This document shows, in pieces, positions 9,018 to 18,267 of a stretch of 48,151 nt of DNA. Each line of letters begins with the position of its first letter. The stretch's first letter is position 1. Below the pieces are notes generated by a model that did not search any database, was not told the origin of the DNA, and worked only from the letters and a program-made list of their open reading frames with translations. Source of the DNA: Patescibacteria group bacterium (lineage in GTDB: Bacteria; Patescibacteriota; Minisyncoccia; Phycocordibacterales; UBA2100); NCBI GenBank assembly GCA_021731295.1, contig JAKFXQ010000006.1, forward strand, positions 1 to 48,151, in the 5' to 3' direction. The position numbers and the translations under genes are program-made.

Positions 9018-10079
9018 TTACAGCGCCGAGAGCGCGAATATGACCCCGAGAAACGCGAAGACAATGGAGAGTACCCAATAGCGCATGACGACCTTGTAGC
9101 CCGGCCATCCTATTGCCTCGAAGTGATGATGTAATGGTGCGACACGAAGTAGTTTCTTACCGAGGTAGCGTTTCGAGAGCACCTGCGCGACGTTTGAGAA
9201 GACAGTAATGATAAGTAGGGCTCCGATTATTGGGAACGCCGCAATACCATAGCCGCCACCGAGCGAGTCCGTCATGAACACAATGACGGCAAGACACAGA
9301 GTGAGCGCCATTGTTCCCGTGTCGCTCATATAGAACCGTGCGGGCGGAATGTTAAACCAGAGAAACGCGAGAATGCCGCCGACGAGTGCGGCACAGAGTG
9401 CCGCGATGTCTATTTGGTTCTGGACGTAAGCAATGAGCGCATAGCTCGCAAAAATTGACATAAAGACGCCGCCTGAAAGCCCGTCGATGCCATCGATGAC
9501 ACCGGAGGCGAAGAGGCCGAGCGACACCGCGATAAAGAATGGCACGATGAAAAAGCCCAGCGTAATCGGGTCGCCAAACGGAACGTTCACGGTCGTTACT
9601 TCGAGCTTATCAAAGAACCACCAGCCGATGATGCCCGAGAGTACGATGACGAGGCCGAGACGAAGCGACAGCGGCAGGCCTTCACCGCCCGGCTTGATAA
9701 CCAGTAGGTCGTCGAGGAGACCTGCCAGAGCACCTATCAAGAGTGCGGCGAGCGGAACCCATGTTTGATTGCGGCTGAGAAAATTGAGCGATGCGAGCGC
9801 CGTGTCTGCGAACATATCAGCGAGTAGCGCAAAGAGAACGATGGTGATTGCGGCGCTTGCCCAGATAATGATGCCGCCCATGCGCGGAGCGCGCACTTCG
9901 GAATCGCTGTGCAAGCGATTGAACTCTTGCGCTTGTGAGCCATCCAGCGCCGTCTTACCTGCTCGTTTTTTCCACGCGCGATATGAGTACAGATAATGAG
10001 AGACGACAGGCGTTATCGCCATGCCAATTACGAAGGCCGCAAGTGCAGGTAAAAGAACCTGGATTGCTTCCGGTACCAT
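9018..10079 (-). CDS. mraY: Phospho-N-acetylmuramoyl-pentapeptide transferase
   Basis: VRAPRMGGIIIW, GVIDGIDGLSGG, FNIPPARFYMSDTGTMAL, HHHFEAIGWPGYKVVMRYWVLSIVFAFLGV. Confidence 0.95.
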   Translation of the reverse strand: MVPEAIQVLLPALAAFVIGMAITPVVSHYLYSYRAWKKRAGKTALDGSQAQEFNRLHSDSEVRAPRMGGIIIWASAAITIVLFALLADMFADTALASLNFLSRNQTWVPLAALLIGALAGLLDDLLVIKPGGEGLPLSLRLGLVIVLSGIIGWWFFDKLEVTTVNVPFGDPITLGFFIVPFFIAVSLGLFASGVIDGIDGLSGGVFMSIFASYALIAYVQNQIDIAALCAALVGGILAFLWFNIPPARFYMSDTGTMALTLCLAVIVFMTDSLGGGYGIAAFPIIGALLIITVFSNVAQVLSKRYLGKKLLRVAPLHHHFEAIGWPGYKVVMRYWVLSIVFAFLGVIFALSAL

Positions 10080-10095
10080 GGCGGTAAGTATACCC

Positions 10096-11031
10096 CTACT
10101 TCGAGGGGCTTATGTAGCGGATGAGCGCGCGGACATCGGAAAAGCGAGCCTCCCGGGTCGAACCGAGAACGACGATGGCGACCGGACGTGCGGGGCCCAT
10201 TTCGAACAGGACAGCGAGCGTGCCTCCCGCAAGATCAGTAAAACCTGTCTTCCCGAAAATGAGACCGGGAATGTCTGGAATTGCGTCGTTGGTGTTCTTC
10301 GCATACAGCGTTTCTGCGTTCAGTGGTTTGTACTCCCCTGTTGGGTTGAGCGTGCCACTAAAGAGCTCCGTTTTACCGTAGAGGTAGCGTAAAAAGTGTG
10401 CGAGGTCGCGTGCGGAACTCATCGCACTCGCCTGCGTCTCGCTTACGTCGAGTCCGGATGCATTCAGAAAATAGGTGCGCTCTAGACCCAGTTCTCGCGC
10501 CAGCTGGTTCATACGCTCTATCGCAGGACGCTCGGCACCGTTTCTGAATCGCGGTGAGGCCGCTTCCGCGAGGGCTTCAGCACCGACATTAGACGATACG
10601 ATGAGCGTGTAGTCAGCAAGATCGCGCATGAGCCACTCTTCCCCTTCTCCCAATCCGCCTTCCCCGCGCATCACGGCGTCGAGAGAGACGCGAACGACCG
10701 ATTCAGGCGACAGTGCTTCGTACGCAGTGGCGACGGTGAACAACTTTGTTATGGACGCGATTGGCAATTGAGCATCTGCATTCTTTGCATACAAAATCTC
10801 GCCAGTTGCGACATCCAGCACGTAGGCGCTTATCGCGGTGAGTTGTGGTTCTGCCCGCGCTGCAGCGGCCGGAAGTGCCTCGGGCGGAGCCACAGCCTGA
10901 GTTGTGTGCGCTAGAAAGGTTGCGCAGCCAAACAGAGCGAGGACAAGGGCTCCCTGTACGAGACGGAAACGGTGCTCGCTAGGCGGCTGCGTGAGAGCTT
11001 GTTGCGGCGCTGGAATCTGGTTCTCCTCCAT
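10096..11031 (-). CDS. D-alanyl-D-alanine carboxypeptidase (peptidase S11)
   Basis: LPIASITKLFTVATAYEAL (SxxK), SSNVGAEALAE (SxN), FGKTGFTDLAGGTL (KTG). Confidence 0.9.
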   Translation of the reverse strand: MEENQIPAPQQALTQPPSEHRFRLVQGALVLALFGCATFLAHTTQAVAPPEALPAAAARAEPQLTAISAYVLDVATGEILYAKNADAQLPIASITKLFTVATAYEALSPESVVRVSLDAVMRGEGGLGEGEEWLMRDLADYTLIVSSNVGAEALAEAASPRFRNGAERPAIERMNQLARELGLERTYFLNASGLDVSETQASAMSSARDLAHFLRYLYGKTELFSGTLNPTGEYKPLNAETLYAKNTNDAIPDIPGLIFGKTGFTDLAGGTLAVLFEMGPARPVAIVVLGSTREARFSDVRALIRYISPSK

Positions 11032-11575
11032 GACTGGTTTCGGCGCCCGCTTTAAAGGCAGCCAATTCGCCGGAAAGTGTAGCATATTCGGGCAGTTTCT
11101 GCGCGTTCTCGACCCCCAGATAGGCCAAGAGTTCGATGGTTGCGCGATACAGGTATTCTCGGCCGTCTGTAGGATTTCCCGTACGTTCTACGAGCCCGCG
11201 AGAAAGGAGAGTGCGCAGAGTCGACGATGAATTTACGCCGCGAATGTAATCTATCTGTCCCCGAGTTTGTGGCCCTTCATAGAGCAACACGGAGAGTACT
11301 TCGAGGCCGGCGTCTCCAATGTCGCGGGCATCCTCTTTCCCTAAAATGTCGGCGACAGCGGCACGACTCTCTGGCGAGACCGCCAGGGCAACCTCTGTTT
11401 CGCTGCGCATCACAGTGAGACCGCGTCCGTGTCCCTGTGTCTCGAGAACACTTATGGCGGCGCGTACCTCATCCTCCGTGGTCTCCGTCAATGACGCCAG
11501 TTTCTTAAACGTCAGTGAACCAGCCTCTGCAAAGAGAAGACCTTCGATAATTCGTGCGAGTGTTGCAGCGTCCAT
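10979..11575 (-). CDS. scpB: Segregation and condensation protein B
   Basis: IIEGLLFAEAGSLTFKKLA ... LEVLSVLLYEGPQTRGQIDYIRGVNSSSTLRTLLSRGLVERTG; adjacent to scpA. Confidence 0.92.
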   Translation of the reverse strand: MDAATLARIIEGLLFAEAGSLTFKKLASLTETTEDEVRAAISVLETQGHGRGLTVMRSETEVALAVSPESRAAVADILGKEDARDIGDAGLEVLSVLLYEGPQTRGQIDYIRGVNSSSTLRTLLSRGLVERTGNPTDGREYLYRATIELLAYLGVENAQKLPEYATLSGELAAFKAGAETSHGGEPDSSAATSSHAAA

Positions 11576-11577
11576 AC

Positions 11578-12312
11578 TTAGTAGCGTGGTGTCGTTATTG
11601 TTTCGCTTTCAATAAGAATATCACTGAAGAGTCGGTCCTGTGTTACCGAGAGCGATCCATGGCGTACCAACTCCAGTATTGCGAGAAAGTGCACTATGGC
11701 TTCGTGTTTGCCTGCAGAGCGGGTAAGCTCGCTCCATCGTGTCCGAATTCCCTGCCGCACGCGCTCACTGATGTTCTTAACCACGTCCTCGAGCGCAAGC
11801 ACGGGCGCCACGGTGGCCTCCGTAATCTTTTCAGGCGTCGGGAGTGACGCGACGAGTTTTTGCGCGGCTTTTACTATGAGCGAAATAGAGGTCTCGCCCG
11901 GATTAAAGGCGACCTTCTCCCTTCCCTGCTGTTCAAGCGACGGAGAACGTCGTTGGAGAATCAGCGGTGCCTTGCCCCAGAGAGCGCGCAGTCCTTTGGC
12001 GGCTGCACGAATCTTTGCATAGTGTGCGAGCCTGCGTTCCAGTTCTTCAATTGAAAGCGTCTCGTCATCGGAGAGTGAAACGGTCGGCAAAAGCGCACGC
12101 GATTTTATCAACAACAGCGTCGACGCTATGAGGATGAATTGCGATGTTTCAGCGAGCGGCAGCTCCGGCAATTTTTCCACGTAGGAAAGGTAGGCGTCGC
12201 ACACCTCCGCGAGCGACACTTGCGACACTGACAACTTGCGCCCCTCAATGAGATTGAGAAGCGTGTCTAAGGGCCCGTCGAAATCACTCGACTGATAGGT
12301 AAATGCGTTCAC
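11578..12312 (-). CDS. scpA: Segregation and condensation protein A
   Basis: YQSSDFDGPLDTLLNLIEGRKLSVSQVSLAEVCDAYLSYVE; GTG start. Confidence 0.92.
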   Translation of the reverse strand: MNAFTYQSSDFDGPLDTLLNLIEGRKLSVSQVSLAEVCDAYLSYVEKLPELPLAETSQFILIASTLLLIKSRALLPTVSLSDDETLSIEELERRLAHYAKIRAAAKGLRALWGKAPLILQRRSPSLEQQGREKVAFNPGETSISLIVKAAQKLVASLPTPEKITEATVAPVLALEDVVKNISERVRQGIRTRWSELTRSAGKHEAIVHFLAILELVRHGSLSVTQDRLFSDILIESETITTPRY

Positions 12313-12331
12313 GCACCAATCCTAGCACGGG

Positions 12332-13735
12332 CTACTGTTGTGGCTTCTTTGGTGGCCGGATGGAAATACCAAGTTCGATGAGCTGTTTCTCCGTTAGTGG
12401 TTTCGGCGCCTTCATGACCGCTGTCTGGCCGCCGCGAGTCATAGGGAATGCCTGAACTTCGCGCAAGTACGATTCACCGGTGAGGTTCATGAGATTTCGC
12501 TCCACACCGAGTGCGATGCCGCCGTGCGGCGGGGTGCCGTATTTGAATGCTTCCAACATGTGCCCAATGCGCTCCTCGGTTTCCTCTGCGGAGTACCCCA
12601 TGACCTTGTAGACTGCTTTGAGTATTTCCGGCTTATGCGCGCGGATAGAACCACCACCACTTTCATAGCCATTGCAGACGATGTCGTACTGCGTCGTAAG
12701 TATGTCCCCGATGTTCTTGCCCTCCATAAGCCAGTCAATATGTTCGGGAACTGGCATAGAAAAAGGATTGTGCGTGAAGGTCCAACCTCCCTCGTCAGTT
12801 TTTTCAAAGAATGGAAACTTGTACACCCATGCGTACGCAAGCACGCCCTCCGCCTTTTCCTCGTCTGTTCGTAGGTCAAATTTGTCAGCCCCGAACTGTT
12901 CCATGGCCTCCGCGTACGTGAATCGAGGGAACGGCTTTTGCTTGATGGTTTTTCCCATGGCCTCGGCGACAGTGATAAGCATGGCCTCGACCATGTTCAT
13001 GACGTCCTCCTGCTCGACGAAAGACATTTCGATGTCCACCTGTGTGTGTTCGAAGCCGCGATCTGCGCGCAGGTCCTCGTCGCGCACGGCACGCGCGAGC
13101 TGGAAGTACCGTTCCATCCCTCCGACCATCAAGAGTTGCTTGTATTGCTGTGGCGACTGCGGCAAGGCATAGAATTTTCCTGGGTGTAATCGCGCAGGCA
13201 CGACGAAGTCGCGAGAACCTTCCGGCGTTGATTCCGTGAGGAGTGGCGTTTCTATTTCGGTGAATTTCTGTGCGAAAAGAAATTCACGAGCGCGGCGGAC
13301 AAATTCACTGCGCATGCGGATATTTCGCTGCATCCGCTCACTGCGAAGGTCGAGATAGCGGTACTGCAAGCGTGTCTCTTCGCCGACCATCGCGGTATCT
13401 TCCATAAGCTCGAATGGGACAGGTTCTGCGGCCCCGAGGACCTCCAGTGATTCGATAACCATCTCAATGTCGCCATTTGGTTTGTCCTTGTCGACGTTCT
13501 TCTCCGGACGTTGATTGATGCTCCCCATCACGCGCACGGCGGATTCACGCCCCGTCTGTTTGGCAAGCTCGAGTACTGGAGACTTCGGGAGGACGACGGT
13601 CTGCACAGTGCCGGTCATGTCGCGGATGTCGAAAAAGACCATCTTGCCCTGATCGCGGACAACGGATATCCAGCCGCAGATTGACACACTCTTCCCCACG
13701 TGGTCATGCAACTCACCAATGTATATACGCTCCAT
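12332..13735 (-). CDS. aspS: Aspartate--tRNA ligase
   Basis: RYLDLRSERMQRNIRMRSEFVRRAREFL, FYALPQSPQQYKQLLMVGGMERYFQLARAVRDEDLRADRGFEHTQVDIEMSF; short form without a full bacterial GAD domain. Confidence 0.93.
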   Translation of the reverse strand: MERIYIGELHDHVGKSVSICGWISVVRDQGKMVFFDIRDMTGTVQTVVLPKSPVLELAKQTGRESAVRVMGSINQRPEKNVDKDKPNGDIEMVIESLEVLGAAEPVPFELMEDTAMVGEETRLQYRYLDLRSERMQRNIRMRSEFVRRAREFLFAQKFTEIETPLLTESTPEGSRDFVVPARLHPGKFYALPQSPQQYKQLLMVGGMERYFQLARAVRDEDLRADRGFEHTQVDIEMSFVEQEDVMNMVEAMLITVAEAMGKTIKQKPFPRFTYAEAMEQFGADKFDLRTDEEKAEGVLAYAWVYKFPFFEKTDEGGWTFTHNPFSMPVPEHIDWLMEGKNIGDILTTQYDIVCNGYESGGGSIRAHKPEILKAVYKVMGYSAEETEERIGHMLEAFKYGTPPHGGIALGVERNLMNLTGESYLREVQAFPMTRGGQTAVMKAPKPLTEKQLIELGISIRPPKKPQQ

Positions 13736-13769
13736 AAGGCAGAACTATACCTGAACGTGGACGAGGCTG

Positions 13770-14204
13770 CTATGCCTCGGTGTTCCGTGACATCTCGGAA
13801 AATGTGCTTCCCTTTCGCATGGCTTCTAGTCCCGTGCGGACTGAGGGGACCATGTTTTCCGGCAGTGAATCGAGGGGAAACCAGCGGATATCGTCGCACT
13901 TATCTGGTTCAAGATTCTGCGGCTCGCCAGACCACTTGGCTGTGAAGAAGAGGTCAATGTATAAATGATAGCGATACATTGTGTGCACAAGGGAAAGCGT
14001 GTTCGCGTCGAGTTCCACGCCTATTTCTTCACGCGCTTCGCGACAGACGGCCTCCGTTGCTGTCTCGTCTGATTCTAGATGCCCAGCTGGCAGGCTGTAC
14101 TTACCATCCATCCAGCCGGTATTAAAGCGTCGCGAGAGCAGCACCTCGTTCTCCCTAAGCAGAATGGCGTAGACGGCACAGCGCAACGTGAATCTATCAG
14201 CCAT
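13770..14204 (-). CDS. NUDIX hydrolase
   Basis: Nudix box GHLESDETATEAVCREAREEIGV. Confidence 0.92.
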   Translation of the reverse strand: MADRFTLRCAVYAILLRENEVLLSRRFNTGWMDGKYSLPAGHLESDETATEAVCREAREEIGVELDANTLSLVHTMYRYHLYIDLFFTAKWSGEPQNLEPDKCDDIRWFPLDSLPENMVPSVRTGLEAMRKGSTFSEMSRNTEA

Positions 14205-14207
14205 GCA

Positions 14208-14474
14208 CTATTCAATACTCAAAATCTGCAGTCCATGATCGCGTATCTCGTCTATCGTCCACCAGAGCTCATCAATGTTGAAATGACGAACGTCGGTAAT
14301 CTTCTTCTCGATAGTGCGCCCCGTGTACGCGTTGTTTGCGCGGTCGTACTCACGCAAGAGCAACACGTCCCCTATCTGAGCCTCGAAATCACCCAGACGC
14401 AACTCGAACTTCTTAGCGCCGGAGGCGACCGCATCATAAAATGCCGGGTCAATCTTCTTTTCGATTGTTTTCAT
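14208..14474 (-). CDS. ASCH/PUA-like (DUF3850-like) RNA-binding domain protein
   Basis: KTIEKKIDPAFYDAVASGAKKFELRLGDFEAQIGDVLLLREYD..YTGRTIEKKITDV. Confidence 0.75.
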   Translation of the reverse strand: MKTIEKKIDPAFYDAVASGAKKFELRLGDFEAQIGDVLLLREYDRANNAYTGRTIEKKITDVRHFNIDELWWTIDEIRDHGLQILSIE

Positions 14475-14478
14475 GGGC

Positions 14479-15414
14479 TTAGAGTAACACGCCGACGTGA
14501 CGTCTAACGTCTGCCATTTTCGCCGCCGCACGCTCACGTGCTTTTGCAGAACCTTCGTTCAGTACGCGAATGACGTCTGCATCAGAGATAGCGTCGCGTA
14601 CCTGACGCATGGGACTAATAAGCGCCTCAATGTCTTCAATGAGCGCGTCCTTAAGCGCCTTGTACTTGCCCTTGTTTGCTTTGTAGAGCTCGCCCAATGA
14701 TTGGCGATCACGGAAGTGCTGGTGTATGGCGTATACGTTTTCCGGAGATTCTCCACTGGAATCGGTCACGATGGACATCACGGCCTTCGCAATGTCATCT
14801 TTCGTGCCAAAGAGCGGAATGGTGTTCTTGTAGCTCTTACTCATCTTCTTGCCATCGGTGCCGGGCAATGTAGCGACATCTTCATTTATCCGTTCTTTCG
14901 GTTCCTTAAAGGTCTCTCCAAACGTGTTGTTGAACTTTGCAGCGGCTTCGCGCGCGTACTCGACGTGCTGGCGCTGGTCAGCGCCGACGGGGACGATGTC
15001 TGTGTCATAGAGCAATATATCGGCTGCCATGAGCATCGGGTAGTTGAAGAGGCCGGCATTCGCCTCTAATCCCTTCGCGAGCTTGTCCTTGTACGCGTGC
15101 GAGAGTTCAAGAAACGGCACCGTGACGAGGCATTCAAAGATCCACGTAAGTTCCGTGTGCTCGGGTACTTGGGATTGCTGGAAAACGATTGTCTTGCGCG
15201 TATCAAGTCCGGCGGCGAGATAGTCCTTCGTAGCGTCGATAATGTTCTGGCGCAAGTTTCCCGAATCCTTGAGTGTCGTCAGTGCGTGATAGTCAGCGAC
15301 CATGAGCATGCCGTCATGACTCTTGAGCATGTCGATGGCTGGTTTCAGTGCGCCAAAATAGTTTCCGATGTGCAGCGTTCCGGAAGGTTGGAGGCCAGTG
15401 AATATGCGTTCCAT
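14479..15414 (-). CDS. trpS: Tryptophan--tRNA ligase
   Basis: MERIFTGLQPSGTLHIGNYFGALKP, VPVGADQRQHVEYAREAA, GTDGKKMSKSYKN. Confidence 0.96.
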   Translation of the reverse strand: MERIFTGLQPSGTLHIGNYFGALKPAIDMLKSHDGMLMVADYHALTTLKDSGNLRQNIIDATKDYLAAGLDTRKTIVFQQSQVPEHTELTWIFECLVTVPFLELSHAYKDKLAKGLEANAGLFNYPMLMAADILLYDTDIVPVGADQRQHVEYAREAAAKFNNTFGETFKEPKERINEDVATLPGTDGKKMSKSYKNTIPLFGTKDDIAKAVMSIVTDSSGESPENVYAIHQHFRDRQSLGELYKANKGKYKALKDALIEDIEALISPMRQVRDAISDADVIRVLNEGSAKARERAAAKMADVRRHVGVLL

Positions 15415-15434
15415 AGCGAGATTCTAGCAGAGAC

Positions 15435-16175
15435 TCACTCAGCGAGCGACACGGGATGCTGGCGCGCCCACGCAGAGAGAACAATGCCCGCGGAAACGGA
15501 CGCGTTCAGCGACTCGCACCGTGGGTGCATTGGAATGCGCAGCAAGATGTCGCAGTGCTCGCGCGTTTTCTCTCGTAACCCATGACCCTCGCTTCCGATA
15601 ACAAAGACCGCTGGCGCATCAAACTTTTCTGTATAGACATCTGTCTTCCCTTCTGCCGCGAGTCCGTACGCCCAAAAGCCGCGCTTCTTTAAATCCAATA
15701 TCGTTTGGTTTTCATTTACGATGGAGACGAGCGGCACGGAAAAAATCATTCCGGCAGACGCCTTTGCGACGGTGCCCGTGACGGGCGATTGGTTGTGTGT
15801 GGGGATGAGTACGGCGGAAGCACCAAATGCTGCGGCGGAGCGGATGATTGCGCCGACGTTATGGGGGTCGGTTATCTCATTAAGGAGGACGAGGGATGTA
15901 TCCTTCTGCGCGGTGAACGTAGCCATGAATGTTGCGTAGTCTTGCACGAGTCCGGCGAGCGAGACTTTGGCCACGACACCTTGGTGCACGGCGCCTTCTA
16001 ACTCGCGCATAAACTGATTGTTCGGAAAGGGCTCGCGTCGCACGTTCATGCGCTGTGCCAAAGGGCGGAATTCAGGCTCCACAGACGGTGCCAGGTAGAG
16101 CGTGTGAATGCGCTCCGGATTAAGCCGGAGGAGTTCCCTGACAGGATTACGGCCGTAGACGTATGTTTCTTTCAT
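15435..16175 (-). CDS. rlmB: 23S rRNA 2'-O-ribose methyltransferase RlmB-like (SpoU family)
   Basis: MKETYVYGRNPVRELL, LLNEITDPHNVGAIIRSAAAFGASAVLIP, FVIGSEGHGLREKTREHCDILLRIPMHPRCESLNASVSAGIVL. Confidence 0.9.
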   Translation of the reverse strand: MKETYVYGRNPVRELLRLNPERIHTLYLAPSVEPEFRPLAQRMNVRREPFPNNQFMRELEGAVHQGVVAKVSLAGLVQDYATFMATFTAQKDTSLVLLNEITDPHNVGAIIRSAAAFGASAVLIPTHNQSPVTGTVAKASAGMIFSVPLVSIVNENQTILDLKKRGFWAYGLAAEGKTDVYTEKFDAPAVFVIGSEGHGLREKTREHCDILLRIPMHPRCESLNASVSAGIVLSAWARQHPVSLAE

Positions 16176-16189
16176 AAGCTTGCGCTAAC

Positions 16190-16500
16190 CCCTAGGGCTG
16201 TTAGCCTTGAGGTATTAGCAACTAACGAAAGCACCATACCACGAAAGCGAACAATAGCGAGATAAGCGTGTGGCCCCACCCTCTCTTATGAGAGGCGGGA
16301 TACGAGGCAAGGGGCTCTGTGTAAGCCATGAGCAGACAGAGCAATCGGACCTCTACGAGAGTAGAGAGTATCTGCGGGAACCCTTCGGCCCTCCTCGGCC
16401 GAGATGCACTCCGGAAAATAGCATTGGAAACGGTGCGGATAAATGGAGTGCGGAGGAGTCGCTTTCTAACCACTACTGCGGTTTAGAAAGATAACGATAC
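16190..16500 (+). ncRNA. Unidentified structured non-coding region upstream of glmS (long 5' leader or independent small RNA)
   Basis: No convincing CDS; dense stems: CCTCTC-ttat-GAGAGG, GCTCTGT..ACAGAGC, CTCTAC-gaga-GTAGAG, GGCC-ctcctc-GGCC, GCACTCC..GGAGTGC, CTTTCTAAcc..ggTTTAGAAAG. Confidence 0.45.
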
Positions 16501-16505
16501 ACACT

Positions 16506-18266
16506 ATGTGTGGCATTTTTGGGTATGTTGGCGGCGAGCGCGATGCGCGCGATGCCGTATTGGAAGGATTACAACAACTAGATTATCGAGGGTACGACAG
16601 TTGGGGCATTGCGACGTACGACGGCACGCTGCATACAGACAAGAAAGTGGGCGCTGTACCGCGGACGATGGCGCGACTTCCCGGACACACGGGCATCGGA
16701 CACACGCGGTGGGCGACACATGGTTCGGTAACCGATGTGAATGCGCATCCACACGCGGCCTCTGATGGCTCGTTCGTGCTCGCACACAACGGGATTGTCG
16801 AGAACGCGGACGAGCTAAAGCGAACACTCTCGCGGGCCGGCTACGCATTCAATACCCAAACAGACACTGAGGCGATAGTGCGACTGGTCGAACTCAATGC
16901 GAAGAAGCATCCGCTCCCTGAAGCGGTCAGACTCGCATGTCGCGAGCTCACCGGCAGGAACACCATCATCGTATTGGCGAAGAACGGCACGGTGATTGCG
17001 GTAAAGAATGGATCACCCTTAGTGCTCGGTAGAGGCGCAGAGCGTGGCGTGCACTACATCTCGTCAGACGTACTCTCATTCTCCGCACATGTGCGCGAGG
17101 TCGCCGTACTGGAGAACGAACAGATGATAGTCCTCGAAGGGACGCGGGTCAGTGGCAAGACCCTGCAGGGTCGTACGTTCACGCCGCGATTCGAAAAGAA
17201 CGCGATTGTGGGAGCCAAGGTCAGTAAGGACGGCTTCCCGCACTTCATGCTGAAGGAGATACATGAGTCCGGCGCGGTCGTTCGTGCGGTGATGAAGTCA
17301 CCTCAAAAGCAACTTGGCGACGTTGCTCAGGTCATTCGTCGTGCGCGGCATGTGTACTGTATTGGTTCGGGTACGGCCGGGGCCGCTGCTGCGCAGATTG
17401 CGTACTATTTGCGCGTCTATGGCCGCATCAATGCCACGGAGCTTATCGGTGCGGAGGCCAGTGACCGACTCCCCTTCTTTACAAAGAGGGATGTCATTAT
17501 TGCACCATCGCAGAGCGGTGAGACCGCTGACGTTTTGGAAGTGCTGGAATACGCACAGGCGCGCGGTGCTACTATCGTCACGTATGTGAACATGCCTGGT
17601 AGTAGCATGTCACGACTTGCCGACCATAGCTTTATGGCGCAAGCGGGGCCGGAGATTTGTGTCATGTCGACGAAGATTTTCGTCTCACAACTTGCCTGGG
17701 GATATCTACTCGCAAAGACGGTCGGTGGAAAACGTAAGGCTGCGCTCTCTGCATTGCGTTCCCTTGCGAGAGCCTTAGACTCATTTCTGACAGACGCTTC
17801 GACGCGCAGACGTATTCGGGACGCAGCTATGTTGTTCTCAAAATCGAATCACCTGTTCCTCATCGGCAAAGGTCAGAACAAGCAAATCATTAAGGAGGGC
17901 ATGGTGAAAATTATAGAAGGAGCATATGTGCACGCGCATGGGATACCGGCGGGTGACCTCAAGCACTACGCAATAACGCTTATGGAGAAAGGGACACCGG
18001 TCATCGCGGTCGTCTCCAAAGACTCGCTCCAGAGCGATGTTCTAAACGCGATACACGAAGTGAAGGCGCGCGGTGCACGGGTGTTCGGCATAGCACCCTC
18101 GCCGTCGCCCCATTTCGACTCCTATCTTCCTACGCCGGAGTGTGGCGAGACGAGCGCCATCTTCAATGTCGTCCCACTCCAGCTACTTGCCTACGAGATG
18201 GCAGTCATGCGTGGTAACAACGTAGACAAGCCGCGCAACATCGCGAAAAGTGTAACGGTTAAGTGA
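16506..18266 (+). CDS. glmS: Glutamine--fructose-6-phosphate aminotransferase (isomerizing)
   Basis: MCGIFGYVGGERDARDAVLEGLQQLDYRGYDSWGIA (Cys nucleophile), GHTRWATHGSVTDVNAHPH, two SIS domains, C-terminal DKPRNIAKSVTVK. Confidence 0.96.
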   Translation: MCGIFGYVGGERDARDAVLEGLQQLDYRGYDSWGIATYDGTLHTDKKVGAVPRTMARLPGHTGIGHTRWATHGSVTDVNAHPHAASDGSFVLAHNGIVENADELKRTLSRAGYAFNTQTDTEAIVRLVELNAKKHPLPEAVRLACRELTGRNTIIVLAKNGTVIAVKNGSPLVLGRGAERGVHYISSDVLSFSAHVREVAVLENEQMIVLEGTRVSGKTLQGRTFTPRFEKNAIVGAKVSKDGFPHFMLKEIHESGAVVRAVMKSPQKQLGDVAQVIRRARHVYCIGSGTAGAAAAQIAYYLRVYGRINATELIGAEASDRLPFFTKRDVIIAPSQSGETADVLEVLEYAQARGATIVTYVNMPGSSMSRLADHSFMAQAGPEICVMSTKIFVSQLAWGYLLAKTVGGKRKAALSALRSLARALDSFLTDASTRRRIRDAAMLFSKSNHLFLIGKGQNKQIIKEGMVKIIEGAYVHAHGIPAGDLKHYAITLMEKGTPVIAVVSKDSLQSDVLNAIHEVKARGARVFGIAPSPSPHFDSYLPTPECGETSAIFNVVPLQLLAYEMAVMRGNNVDKPRNIAKSVTVK

Positions 18267-18267
18267 T

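Noticed and set aside
16370-16470. Local resemblance to 16S rRNA (ggaaaatagcatTGGAAACGGTgcggataaat) and to an RNase P segment (GAAACGGTGCGG)
   Set aside because: Short similarity only; universally conserved flanks (AGAGTTTGATCCTGGCTCAG for 16S, GAGGAAAGTCC and ACAGAA for RNase P) are absent. A cmsearch would settle it.
16270-16494. 74-aa plus-strand ORF upstream of glmS
   Set aside because: Composition is dominated by hairpin-forming sequence, no SD or leaderless promoter at its start, no recognisable domain.
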